DNA of 40,160 bases, taken from assembly GCA_028282465.1 (NCBI GenBank), contig JANQHX010000083.1:1-40160 (forward strand), in the 5' to 3' direction. Under the pieces are notes generated by a model. The model did not search any database. It was given only the letters and a program-made list of their open reading frames with translations, and was not told the origin of the DNA. Source of the DNA: Gynuella sp. Lineage in GTDB: Bacteria; Pseudomonadota; Gammaproteobacteria; Pseudomonadales; Natronospirillaceae. Position numbers and translations under genes: made by a program. Shown one piece after another: positions 14,290 through 22,487 of this stretch. The first letter of the stretch is position 1. Each line of letters starts with the position of its first letter.

Positions 14290-17200
14290 ATGAGCCATCG
14301 TTTACGACACTTGCTTTGGGCAGTGTTCATCCCTGCTCTGTTGTCTGCTTGTATACCAGCAGAAGATGAAGAACCTTCTATCAAGATTTTAGTTCCAACT
14401 GACGGATCCGAAATTAGTCAGGGCGCTACTATCAATGTGACATTCACCACTGATTTATGGGATATCAGTCAAAATGGCAATCATATTGCCGTTTACTTGA
14501 ATGGTGCATTGGATGGTCGTCATTATTCTTCTTCTAGCGCTTACCCGCTAGATATTCCGAATAAAGGCGATTACAGATTAAAACTGGAATTGGCAAATGC
14601 CGACGGAAGCTTAGCGGGCTACTCCGACGCAGTGTCATTTACGGTATTAACTGATGCTGCCGGCCCGGGTACGGGCACTGGAACGGGAACACAAACCGAC
14701 TCCGATACCGGTTCAGGGACTTCAACGTCTACTGGAACCGCTACTGGTACATCTACCGGAACTCAGACATCCACAGGAACAGCTACCGATACTGGGTCTG
14801 TAACGGATACCGATTCTGACACTGGTTCCGCAACCGATACTATGACCGAGACAGACAGTGATTCAGGAACAGGTTCCGACACTGATTCAGGATCTGACAC
14901 GGATACCGATTCAAATACGGGTAGTCAAACGGACACAGATACTGGATCAGCAACAGATACGGGATCAGCAACGGATACAGGATCTGACACCGATTCAATG
15001 ACCGATACCGGGTCTGATACGGACACAGCCTCTGATACAGATTCAATGACTGACACTGGGTCTGACACAGACACAGCAGTTACCTTAGTTGAAGTAGCCG
15101 TTAGTGGTGACTTCCTAGTGGGTGGCGCTGACTCCCAGTTTCCTGGCCTATCCTTGTATATTTTCGATCCAGATCGCGATAACCCTGGCACTAGCCAATG
15201 TAATAGCACTGGCTGCGTGAACGCTTGGCCACCTCTATTGGTTGAAGACGGCATGGTTGACGGCCCTGCATTACCGAAACCTTATGGTCAGATTCAGCGC
15301 AATGACAACACTTGGCAGGTGACTTACAACAACCTACCACTGTATTTCTTCTTCCAAGACACTAGTCCTGGTGATCAAGCGGGTGAAGGTGTTAACGGCG
15401 TTTGGTGGCTAGCCAAAGTAGCGGGCAACGAAGAACCAAATCAAGCACCAAGTGTATCTATTAACGTTCCTTCAGGCCTGAACGAGGGCGACAACCTAAC
15501 GGTTTCTGCAACGGCCAGTGACTCTGACGGTAGCATTGCTAAAGTTGAGTTCTACGCCAAGGCACCAGGTGCTGGTTCATCACAAATGATTGGCGAGGAT
15601 ACTTCAGCTCCCTATTCAGCCACTATCAACAACTTGGTTGAAGGTATTTATGAGCTGAGCGTTATTGCCACTGATGATCAAGGCGCCACTGCTGAGTCTT
15701 CAGCAACCGCTTCTGTTGCAGGCAACAGCCAACCTGAACCACCGGCACCTTCTGCAGGTGATTTCGGCCTAGAGTTTGTGACTGCGACCTCCGGCGTGAT
15801 TAAGCACGTGGACAAGCCATTTACCGCAAACTTTGCCAACCTATGTTTCAACGGCGCCTGTGCTCCAGCCACACTAGTTAATGGTTACTGGGAACGCATG
15901 ATCGATGGTTTGACGCTTGGTGCAACTTATCAAATTGGTACTCAAATCCAGGACAACGAAACTGGTCAGTGCTTGATCACAGTCGATGTTGTATTCCAGG
16001 AAGGCGGCGATTACAAAGCCAGTTCTTGTTTACCACCAGACGTTGAAGCACCTACTCAGGTAACCGGTTTATCGGGCTCTGAGAAGAATGGCCGTGCAGT
16101 GTCACTTTCTTGGACACCAGCTTCAGATGATCGTGGTGTGTCTGCGTACAAGATCTACCGAAACAACACCTTCATTGATAGCACTTCAACAACCAGCTTC
16201 AATGACGCAGGTCTTACTGAAAACAGCTCTTATGAGTATCAAATCGAAGCCTGTGACGCTGCTGGCAATTGTGCCGCTAAATCAGCGCCTATTACGGTTG
16301 CAACAGGCAACTTTGTGCCAGACACAACGCCACCGGTAACCCCTTCTGCACCTAGTTCAACAGGTTCATTAGAAACCGAAATTGAAGTGGTATGGTCTGC
16401 AACAACTGACGAGCATGGTGTGGTTGAAATTTACGAACTAAGCCGTGACGGCAGTGTGGTTGCTTCAACCAGCGAATTGAGCTTTACCGACACTGGCCTA
16501 GCCACCGCAAGCAGATATAGCTACAGATTGCGTGCCCGTGACAACTCAGGTAACTGGTCAGCTTGGTCTCCGGTGGCAACATTGGAAACAGCAATTCCTG
16601 ATTTCAGTTTCTTGGACTTCACTACCAATGCTCACCCTGGTGATAAACTAGGGCCTGCACCTCGTGCAAACCGTCCAGATGCATTACCTACTCCAGAAAA
16701 TGGTGCTCAGCCAACAGCTAAAGGTTTTGCTTTTGATATCACTGGCAGTACTCTGACTTGGCGCTGGGGTCCACAGAACTACCCTGCAGGAACACCGGGT
16801 GACATTGGTTTCACCAGAACAGCTGGCGATTCCAACCTGGAAATGCATTGTTCGGAAGACGATGGTGCGACGTTTAAGAAGGCATATTTGCAGAACTCAA
16901 CTCTGACCATTCCTTGTACTGGCCAGTATGTTTACTTCTTCAGATACAAGCATCCATTACCGCTGAACAGCATGCCTGGTTCAGATTGGATCTACACAGC
17001 GCTATTCACCATCGCTAGCCGTGTTGATGTAACCAAGTACGCACCGTTCACAGACGGTTCTTCGAACTGGATGCGTTGGAGACACCCTGTTGCACACGAC
17101 GGTTGTACAGCTGCGGTATCCGATGCCTGTCATAACAATTCGTTGTTAAGAGTCTTGGATCGCTATGTTATCTGGTTCGACGATTCTCCGGGCAATGTTG

Positions 17201-18321
17201 CAATGAGCACCAATGCTGATGGCGGTATCCTGCGCGTTGAAGCCGCTCGTCACCATGCTGGTAACAGCAATGGTCAACAGCAGTTTACTTATAATCAGGG
17301 TACGGGTTTCGGTAACGAGTTCAGCTATGGTCAGGTTATTCAGTTTGAAATTACAGCCCTAGCAGGCTCTCAGGTTTACAACGACTTCTCTTACTACACA
17401 GTAGGTTTGGGTTGGGGTAACTATGGTGACCCTCGTCTGAAAATGGCTGGCCGCGCAGGTACCACCATGGTATTTGCAGGCACACCAAACGCTGGTGTTT
17501 ACAACGAGTACGACGCTGTATTTACTCAGCCGATGGTCACAGTCCACGATGAGAAAATGATGGATGAGTTCATCGTAGGCCACCACTTATTCCACGGTAT
17601 TGATCCTAACGTTCGTTTAGGTGCTCACGACCAAGTGAAAATTGGTACTCGTACCTGTGGTGACTGTCACTTCCGCGACGGCCGTGGCTCTGAAATCATT
17701 AACACGCCAAGAGGCAAGCGCTTACCACCACCAGTGTACGGTGTGAAAATGCTTGAGTGGATGGAAGGTAGAGAAGTTGGCTTCCGTTGGGATGGCGGCG
17801 CAGACACAGTGGCTGAGCAAATTGTGAATGCTCTTCGCGAAGACCACGGTGTTAATGCTGATCACTTGCCACCTGAAGTACTGAATGCAATCACCACCTA
17901 CACAGAAGTGCTGACTGTACCTAACCGTCAAGCGGCTTCTTACGATGATCCAATGGTTGCGCGTGGTGATGTGGTATTCAATGAAGTTGGTTGTGGTACT
18001 TGTCACTTACCTAAAGCTCGCACTCGTACGGATGCACCGACTCATGTTCGTGATATTGTGATCAAGCCATACACAGATATGAAAGCGCATGACCTAGGTG
18101 AAGGTTCGTTCAGAACGCCACCACTTTGGGGTCTGAGCCACAACATCTCAATCTTGAATCGCCATGGCCGTGCTGAGCTGTACTGGCACGACGGCAGTTC
18201 ACCAAGTATTGAAGATGCTATCAACCGTCACGGTGGTGATGCGTCAGGAGTTAGAAATAACTGGAACGCATTGTCTGGTGATGACAAAGCAGCTGTTGTG
18301 AAGTTTATTGAGTCTCTATAA
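14290..18321 (+). CDS. Large modular di-heme lipoprotein (DUF1111 C-terminal domain)
   Basis: The product has 1343 residues and a lipobox LSAC (Cys21), so it should be anchored in the envelope or on the surface. The order is: a short beta domain (about 30-118), a Thr/Ser/Asp/Gly linker (about 121-264), a PF03640-like segment with LYIFDPDRDN and WPPLL (about 265-382), an Ig-like domain (about 392-478), a Cys-containing domain (about 490-585), two fibronectin III domains (about 587-672 and 681-768), an unrecognised region (about 775-1085), and a DUF1111/thiol-oxidoreductase-like di-heme domain with CGDCH at 1123-1127 and CGTCH at 1235-1239. The end, FRTPPLWGLSHN with LYWHDGSSPSIEDAINRHGGDA, is typical of DUF1111. 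It needs cytochrome c maturation after export. The electron partner and substrate are unknown; the adhesive modules suggest work on a surface or polymer. Confidence 0.88.
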   Translation: MSHRLRHLLWAVFIPALLSACIPAEDEEPSIKILVPTDGSEISQGATINVTFTTDLWDISQNGNHIAVYLNGALDGRHYSSSSAYPLDIPNKGDYRLKLELANADGSLAGYSDAVSFTVLTDAAGPGTGTGTGTQTDSDTGSGTSTSTGTATGTSTGTQTSTGTATDTGSVTDTDSDTGSATDTMTETDSDSGTGSDTDSGSDTDTDSNTGSQTDTDTGSATDTGSATDTGSDTDSMTDTGSDTDTASDTDSMTDTGSDTDTAVTLVEVAVSGDFLVGGADSQFPGLSLYIFDPDRDNPGTSQCNSTGCVNAWPPLLVEDGMVDGPALPKPYGQIQRNDNTWQVTYNNLPLYFFFQDTSPGDQAGEGVNGVWWLAKVAGNEEPNQAPSVSINVPSGLNEGDNLTVSATASDSDGSIAKVEFYAKAPGAGSSQMIGEDTSAPYSATINNLVEGIYELSVIATDDQGATAESSATASVAGNSQPEPPAPSAGDFGLEFVTATSGVIKHVDKPFTANFANLCFNGACAPATLVNGYWERMIDGLTLGATYQIGTQIQDNETGQCLITVDVVFQEGGDYKASSCLPPDVEAPTQVTGLSGSEKNGRAVSLSWTPASDDRGVSAYKIYRNNTFIDSTSTTSFNDAGLTENSSYEYQIEACDAAGNCAAKSAPITVATGNFVPDTTPPVTPSAPSSTGSLETEIEVVWSATTDEHGVVEIYELSRDGSVVASTSELSFTDTGLATASRYSYRLRARDNSGNWSAWSPVATLETAIPDFSFLDFTTNAHPGDKLGPAPRANRPDALPTPENGAQPTAKGFAFDITGSTLTWRWGPQNYPAGTPGDIGFTRTAGDSNLEMHCSEDDGATFKKAYLQNSTLTIPCTGQYVYFFRYKHPLPLNSMPGSDWIYTALFTIASRVDVTKYAPFTDGSSNWMRWRHPVAHDGCTAAVSDACHNNSLLRVLDRYVIWFDDSPGNVAMSTNADGGILRVEAARHHAGNSNGQQQFTYNQGTGFGNEFSYGQVIQFEITALAGSQVYNDFSYYTVGLGWGNYGDPRLKMAGRAGTTMVFAGTPNAGVYNEYDAVFTQPMVTVHDEKMMDEFIVGHHLFHGIDPNVRLGAHDQVKIGTRTCGDCHFRDGRGSEIINTPRGKRLPPPVYGVKMLEWMEGREVGFRWDGGADTVAEQIVNALREDHGVNADHLPPEVLNAITTYTEVLTVPNRQAASYDDPMVARGDVVFNEVGCGTCHLPKARTRTDAPTHVRDIVIKPYTDMKAHDLGEGSFRTPPLWGLSHNISILNRHGRAELYWHDGSSPSIEDAINRHGGDASGVRNNWNALSGDDKAAVVKFIESL
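14660..15075 (+). repeat. Degenerate TDTGSD-coding tandem repeat
   Basis: Short in-frame units coding Thr, Asp, Gly and Ser (for example SDTDSMTDTGSDTDT, seen twice) fill about 415 bp of the di-heme lipoprotein gene. It encodes a flexible linker and is likely to vary in length between strains by slippage or recombination. Confidence 0.85.
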
Positions 18322-18330
18322 ACGCCCCGC

Positions 18331-18400
18331 TTAAGAGCTCAAGCCTAGGTTTGAGTTCTTAACCAAAAAAGCCGAACACTTTTAAGTGCTCGGCTTTTTT
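18331..18400 (+). terminator. Double hairpin terminator after the di-heme lipoprotein gene
   Basis: A hairpin at 18331-18362 (TTAAGAGCTCAA with its near-complement) is followed by a strong GC-rich hairpin at 18365-18400: AAAAGCCGAACACTT pairs with AAGTGCTCGGCTTTT and ends in six T residues. The second is a classic intrinsic terminator. Confidence 0.88.
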
Positions 18401-18610
18401 ATTAACTGTGACCCACCCCTGAAATAAGTTGACGGGATTTAAAAATACCGCCCAGTCTTTGGAAGAACGAATTTCAAATAATGGATTTTTACGAGGGCTA
18501 AAAGGAGTATAAGCCACGAGCCACTCATCATTTTAGAGGTGGTCGGATATATTGATAGTTTTGAATGCTTAGACGATTAAAGAACAAATCCAACCGGCGA
18601 ATTAAACCGC

Positions 18611-19021
18611 TTAAATTGTGCACTCATGAATAACGTAACCGGTTTCAGATGCTTCATCAACTAAGTTGGAAATATCGTCATATCCTATCTTATTCGCATC
18701 CACTAAATTAACTCTTCTAATCTCATGAGCAATGATCTCACCCGTTTTGCCGCCACACACACTGGCAAATACAAAACCTGTCATAAAGCCACACCGAGTA
18801 CTTAAAACATCTATACCACCACCCACTAATGTTTGGATACTTTCTTGAGGATCAAGCCCATCATCATTACATTGAGTCGAGCCAGTGGGAATATAAACGA
18901 ACAGGTTGTTCTGGCTGGTCTTAGAGTCTGAAACAGCAGCACTTGAGGGGATTTCGTTGTTGCACCCTGAAACAAATACTGAAATTAGAAAGAACGAGTA
19001 CAGGCTAATGAGCTTAGGCAT
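18611..19021 (-). CDS. Small lipoprotein of unknown function
   Basis: The 136-residue product has a hydrophobic N terminus and lipobox VSGC (Cys20), so it is probably a lipid-anchored envelope protein. The mature part has five or six cysteines, a GGGIDVLSTRCGFMTGFVFASVCGG segment that is small-residue rich, and a polar C terminus ending CTI. I recognise no family. The 200 bp between its stop and the terminator at 18400 are free of genes. No partner gene is adjacent on its strand. Confidence 0.72.
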   Translation of the reverse strand: MPKLISLYSFFLISVFVSGCNNEIPSSAAVSDSKTSQNNLFVYIPTGSTQCNDDGLDPQESIQTLVGGGIDVLSTRCGFMTGFVFASVCGGKTGEIIAHEIRRVNLVDANKIGYDDISNLVDEASETGYVIHECTI

Positions 19022-19427
19022 TTATTGATTTACACCATAGTTTCTTAATTCCTCTATTTAGACCGGGTTCTATTTATTTGTAAAGACTTAGATGAACATC
19101 AAACACCTAACAGATCATAAGTGGTTTAGATTAAAGCACTGCGGATTTAGCAATAGGTTAATAGATAAATATTTCTGGTAACCGACTTCAAAAGCTTATA
19201 TGTAAACATAAAATAATTTAATACTGATTTAGATAACACAATTCAGATGAACAAATAACCCGTAAATACTTACTCATAAACTGATCAGTCGAATTATAAA
19301 TGGTTCTTCATAAAATAAAGAAAGACCAAAATGTATCTGTTTTTAACATTGTGAAAGCGTCCTAAAAATACAGTTGTACTTAAGCTATTTTTTGGACTAA
19401 TTTCATTGATAAAACATCGGAAACTCT
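19022..19427. other. AT-rich intergenic stretch, no gene seen
   Basis: These 406 bp lie between a divergent lipoprotein gene and a GGDEF gene, so they should carry both promoters, but no strong -35/-10 pair stands out. The palindrome ACTGATCAGT occurs near 19280. There is no RNA gene or open frame with a ribosome site. Confidence 0.5.
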
Positions 19428-20975
19428 GTGAATAAGCTTAAGAACAGCCCTAAACCCCATGTCGTTACCCAAATGCGTAAAACCGCACTACAGGATATGG
19501 TTGTAGCTGTTTTAGTAGTAACTGCATTAACTTTTGGCACCTTAATTTTTGAAATTGAACTTGTAGAATATTTCTATAATTTCACACGAGCTCATGAAAA
19601 CTGGGATTTAGATGAAGCACTTCTGTTCTGCTTCTGGTTGGGATTAGCAGCCATTATTTATTCATTTCGAAGGGTAAAAGATATTAAAAAGCTCAATAGC
19701 GAAATCATTTTTAATGCTTATTTCGATTCATTAACCAACTTACCTAACCGAAGCCTTGGATTAGATCGACTGGAAGAGTTAATCCATGGTGCTAAACGCA
19801 ACAATCAAAGGGTGTTAGTCGCATTTCTTGATTTTGATAAATTCAAATATATTAATGATGCCCATGGCCATAAAGCCGGTGACCAATTACTAGTGGAAAT
19901 TAGCGAAAGAATATTTAAAACCGTCAGACAGGGTGAAACACTTGCCCGACTGGGAGGCGATGAGTTTTTAATTATTGCCAAATTTGATCAAGAATCTGAT
20001 AACTATCATCAACTCATTCACCGCATTCAATCTACGCAAACTGAGCCATTTAAGATAAACAACCAAGAAATAAAAATAAGCTACAGCATTGGTGTAGCTC
20101 TGTATCCAGACGATGCCGACAATGCTGAAAATCTAATTCAAGCTGCTGACAGAGCCATGTATATGGCCAAGCAACAGGGTCCAGGCCACTATCAACTTTA
20201 TTCTGAACAATTTAATCATGGTTATTCAGAAAGGTATTTTCTTTTTCAGCATCTCGAAAAAGCCATCTATCAGAGTGACTTATACCTTGATTATCAGGCG
20301 GTTAAAACCATGCCTCAGCTTAGAGTCACTGGTTATGAGGCATTTGTTCGATGGGATAAAACAGGCAATCAAGTAGACCCAGTAACACTGATTTCCGTTG
20401 CAGAAGAATATGGCATTATCAGTCAACTCACAGAGTGGATCTTTAAAACTGCTTTGTTGGAAATGAAAGACACTTTAGAGGGTAATCAAACGCTCTCGAT
20501 CAATATTTCAGAACAACAATTTTATAAAACCGATCTCCCAATTGTTATTCAAACAGTGATTGCAGATACTCATTTCAAACCGGAACTACTTGAAATTGAG
20601 ATTCCTGAAGATGCTCTGTCTAATCAACCAGAGAAGTCTGCTCATCAGATTCGCCAGCTCAAAAGACTAGGAGTACGGATCGTGATAGACGATTTAGAAT
20701 TTAATTCCACAGCACTTCTTCAAATCAAGAATTTGTCTATTGATAAGGTCAAAATCTCAAAGTCTTTAATCCACAAAATCACCACATCTAAATCTGAGTT
20801 TGCGAGCATACAAAGTCTGTTCAGCTGGGCAAAAGACCAAAAAATTACTATTGTAGCCAAAGGAATCGAAAAAGACATACAAGTAAGGCTCCTAGAAAGA
20901 GAAGACTGCAAGCTCATGCAGGGGTACTTAATCTCTAAACCCGTCCCTATTTCATATTTAAAATCTTATCGTTAA
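19428..20975 (+). CDS. Membrane GGDEF diguanylate cyclase with degenerate EAL domain
   Basis: The 515-residue protein has two predicted membrane helices (about 23-42 and 64-80), then a GGDEF domain with an intact GGDEF at 176-180, so it should make cyclic di-GMP. The product-inhibition site is RQGE where RxxD is usual. The EAL domain (about 236-515) has lost key residues: EAF for EAL, DDLE for DDFG, KISKS for KIDRS and AKGIE for AEGVE. It is therefore unlikely to cleave cyclic di-GMP and may only bind it. The start is a GTG with a weak GGAA ribosome site; an ATG at codon 16 is possible. It has no sensory domain beyond the short periplasmic loop between helices. Confidence 0.9.
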   Translation: MNKLKNSPKPHVVTQMRKTALQDMVVAVLVVTALTFGTLIFEIELVEYFYNFTRAHENWDLDEALLFCFWLGLAAIIYSFRRVKDIKKLNSEIIFNAYFDSLTNLPNRSLGLDRLEELIHGAKRNNQRVLVAFLDFDKFKYINDAHGHKAGDQLLVEISERIFKTVRQGETLARLGGDEFLIIAKFDQESDNYHQLIHRIQSTQTEPFKINNQEIKISYSIGVALYPDDADNAENLIQAADRAMYMAKQQGPGHYQLYSEQFNHGYSERYFLFQHLEKAIYQSDLYLDYQAVKTMPQLRVTGYEAFVRWDKTGNQVDPVTLISVAEEYGIISQLTEWIFKTALLEMKDTLEGNQTLSINISEQQFYKTDLPIVIQTVIADTHFKPELLEIEIPEDALSNQPEKSAHQIRQLKRLGVRIVIDDLEFNSTALLQIKNLSIDKVKISKSLIHKITTSKSEFASIQSLFSWAKDQKITIVAKGIEKDIQVRLLEREDCKLMQGYLISKPVPISYLKSYR

Positions 20976-20990
20976 TTACATCTACTCCAC

Positions 20991-21016
20991 GTACTAAGCA
21001 CCTTAGCATTTAGTAC
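20991..21016. repeat. Weak hairpin after the GGDEF gene
   Basis: GTACTAA at 20991-20997 pairs with TTAGTAC at 21010-21016, a 7-bp AT-rich stem without a clean T-run. It may be a weak terminator. Confidence 0.35.
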
Positions 21017-21064
21017 TAAATCAGTTTAATTTCTTAGCAATAAGGACTATTCAATATTCCTAAT

Positions 21065-21078
21065 TTGAGCCAAATCAA
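21065..21078. promoter_or_regulatory. FNR/DNR-type box upstream of nnrS
   Basis: TTGAGCCAAATCAA matches the FNR-family consensus TTGAT-N4-ATCAA at nine of ten fixed positions. It is centred about 85 bp before the nnrS start codon, which leaves room for a class II promoter with a start near 21113. NnrS genes in other proteobacteria are controlled by NO-responsive FNR-family regulators (Nnr/Dnr). Confidence 0.7.
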
Positions 21079-21156
21079 TTGCGCACAACATTATTAAATT
21101 TCTCCTTTACAGCCATACAGAATTTAACGATAACTATTCTCACAAGGAGGCACACC

Positions 21157-22338
21157 ATGGAATCATCTCAATCCCTTAAAAAATTTTCGCTTTTCGAAAC
21201 ACCATTTCGAGCTTTCTTTCTATTGGGTTCCGTATTTTTGATTGCCTCATTAAATAAATGGTTTTTATATTTAACAGGAAGCATTACTTGGTCCAGCAAA
21301 ATCCCTCCCTTTCAATGGCATAGCCATGAAATGGTTTTCGGGTTTTCTCTTGCCATTATCGCAGGCTTTTTACTGACAGCTGTGCAAAACTGGACGGGTG
21401 TTCCTTGCATAAAGCGCAAACCATTAATTCTACTTGTGGGCCTTTGGGGACTTGGCCGATTATTTTTTTGGTTTTCAAGTTCAATTAATTTTTACGCATT
21501 ACTAATACCAGACTCGTTGTTTCTAATTTTTACTTTAGGTTGGTATTGTTATTCAATCTTAAAAGCTAAAAACTATCGTAATCTAATATTTGTTCCAATT
21601 CTGGCATCTTTTCTAGTCCTTCATATTTACTACTGTTTAGCGTTACTAAATATGCAAGTATTGGCCATGAGTGGCGCAATGTATTCTGGGGTATTGTTAA
21701 CCGTGCTTGTGATCAGCGTGGTGGCAGGACGAGTGTTTTCGTTTTTTACTGTTGCTCGCTTGGGTGGAACAAAGATTCTTGAGCCCGGCTGGGCATTTGT
21801 GGCCCTCAATCTACCACTGGTTGCTTTAGCATTGCTGCCGTTGCTTGGGTTATTAAATTCTTTAGCTTTTAACCTTTTGGTTCTACTATCAGGTATCGGC
21901 CAAACCGTTCGAGTTATTCGCTGGTGGCGCAAAGACCTACTTCAAGAGCCACTTTTATGGTCGTTGTATTTTAGCTATGGCTTTTTAGCAATAGGTTTCA
22001 TGCTCTGGAGCTTGCTGTATTCTGTGTCTGGAATGAGTAGCCAAATATTTCATCTGATCGCCATTGGCTGCGTGGGCGGGGTTATCTTTTCAATGATTTG
22101 CAGAATATCATTGGGACACAGCGGTAACTCACTGAAGGTGAAGAAAGTTATCACTCTAGCATTCGGGTTCGTTTTTATCAGTGCCTTCGCAAGAACAATT
22201 CTCCCTCTGTTAAATCCGGAGCTAACACAACTGACCTATTGGGTTTCCACATTATCGTTAGCCATTGCTTTCACATTTTTTGTCATTGTTTATTTTCCAA
22301 TTCTAATAGGACCAAGGGCCGACAACAGGCCTGGGTAG
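21157..22338 (+). CDS. nnrS: NnrS family membrane protein
   Basis: This polytopic protein of 393 residues with about 12 predicted membrane helices matches NnrS, a haem- and copper-containing protein linked to nitric oxide stress and denitrification. It shows the typical opening LFETPFRAFFLLGSVFLI and the WHSHEMVFGFSLAIIAGFLLTAVQNWTG segment containing conserved histidines. The ATG at 21157 has a perfect AAGGAGG ribosome site, so an in-frame start 78 bases upstream is rejected; that start would also overlap the FNR box. It stands alone, followed by a terminator. No denitrification genes are in the window. Confidence 0.93.
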   Translation: MESSQSLKKFSLFETPFRAFFLLGSVFLIASLNKWFLYLTGSITWSSKIPPFQWHSHEMVFGFSLAIIAGFLLTAVQNWTGVPCIKRKPLILLVGLWGLGRLFFWFSSSINFYALLIPDSLFLIFTLGWYCYSILKAKNYRNLIFVPILASFLVLHIYYCLALLNMQVLAMSGAMYSGVLLTVLVISVVAGRVFSFFTVARLGGTKILEPGWAFVALNLPLVALALLPLLGLLNSLAFNLLVLLSGIGQTVRVIRWWRKDLLQEPLLWSLYFSYGFLAIGFMLWSLLYSVSGMSSQIFHLIAIGCVGGVIFSMICRISLGHSGNSLKVKKVITLAFGFVFISAFARTILPLLNPELTQLTYWVSTLSLAIAFTFFVIVYFPILIGPRADNRPG

Positions 22339-22390
22339 CAGACTTCTTTCCTATGAAAGTAGAAAGACTTGGAGGCGAGTCCAAGCACAA

Positions 22391-22415
22391 AAAAACCCAG
22401 CATGTCTGGGTTTTT
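22391..22415 (+). terminator. Intrinsic terminator after nnrS
   Basis: AAAAACCCAG pairs with CTGGGTTTTT across a 5-base loop. The T-rich side follows on both strands. Confidence 0.85.
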
Positions 22416-22487
22416 ATTTGTCTAAACACTTCAGATTTTGTCCTGATTCGCATACTGTATATCCAAACAGTTATCATAGTTTCATAG

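Noticed and set aside
14660-15075. Tandem repeats that might suggest a CRISPR array
   Set aside because: The repeats are short, in frame, lack unique spacers of fixed size, and code a Thr/Asp/Ser/Gly linker within one long gene.
18408-18470. Possible insertion-sequence end (TGACCCACCCCTG...) after the terminator
   Set aside because: It recalls the ends of some IS3-type elements, but no matching inverted end, transposase fragment or target duplication is visible.
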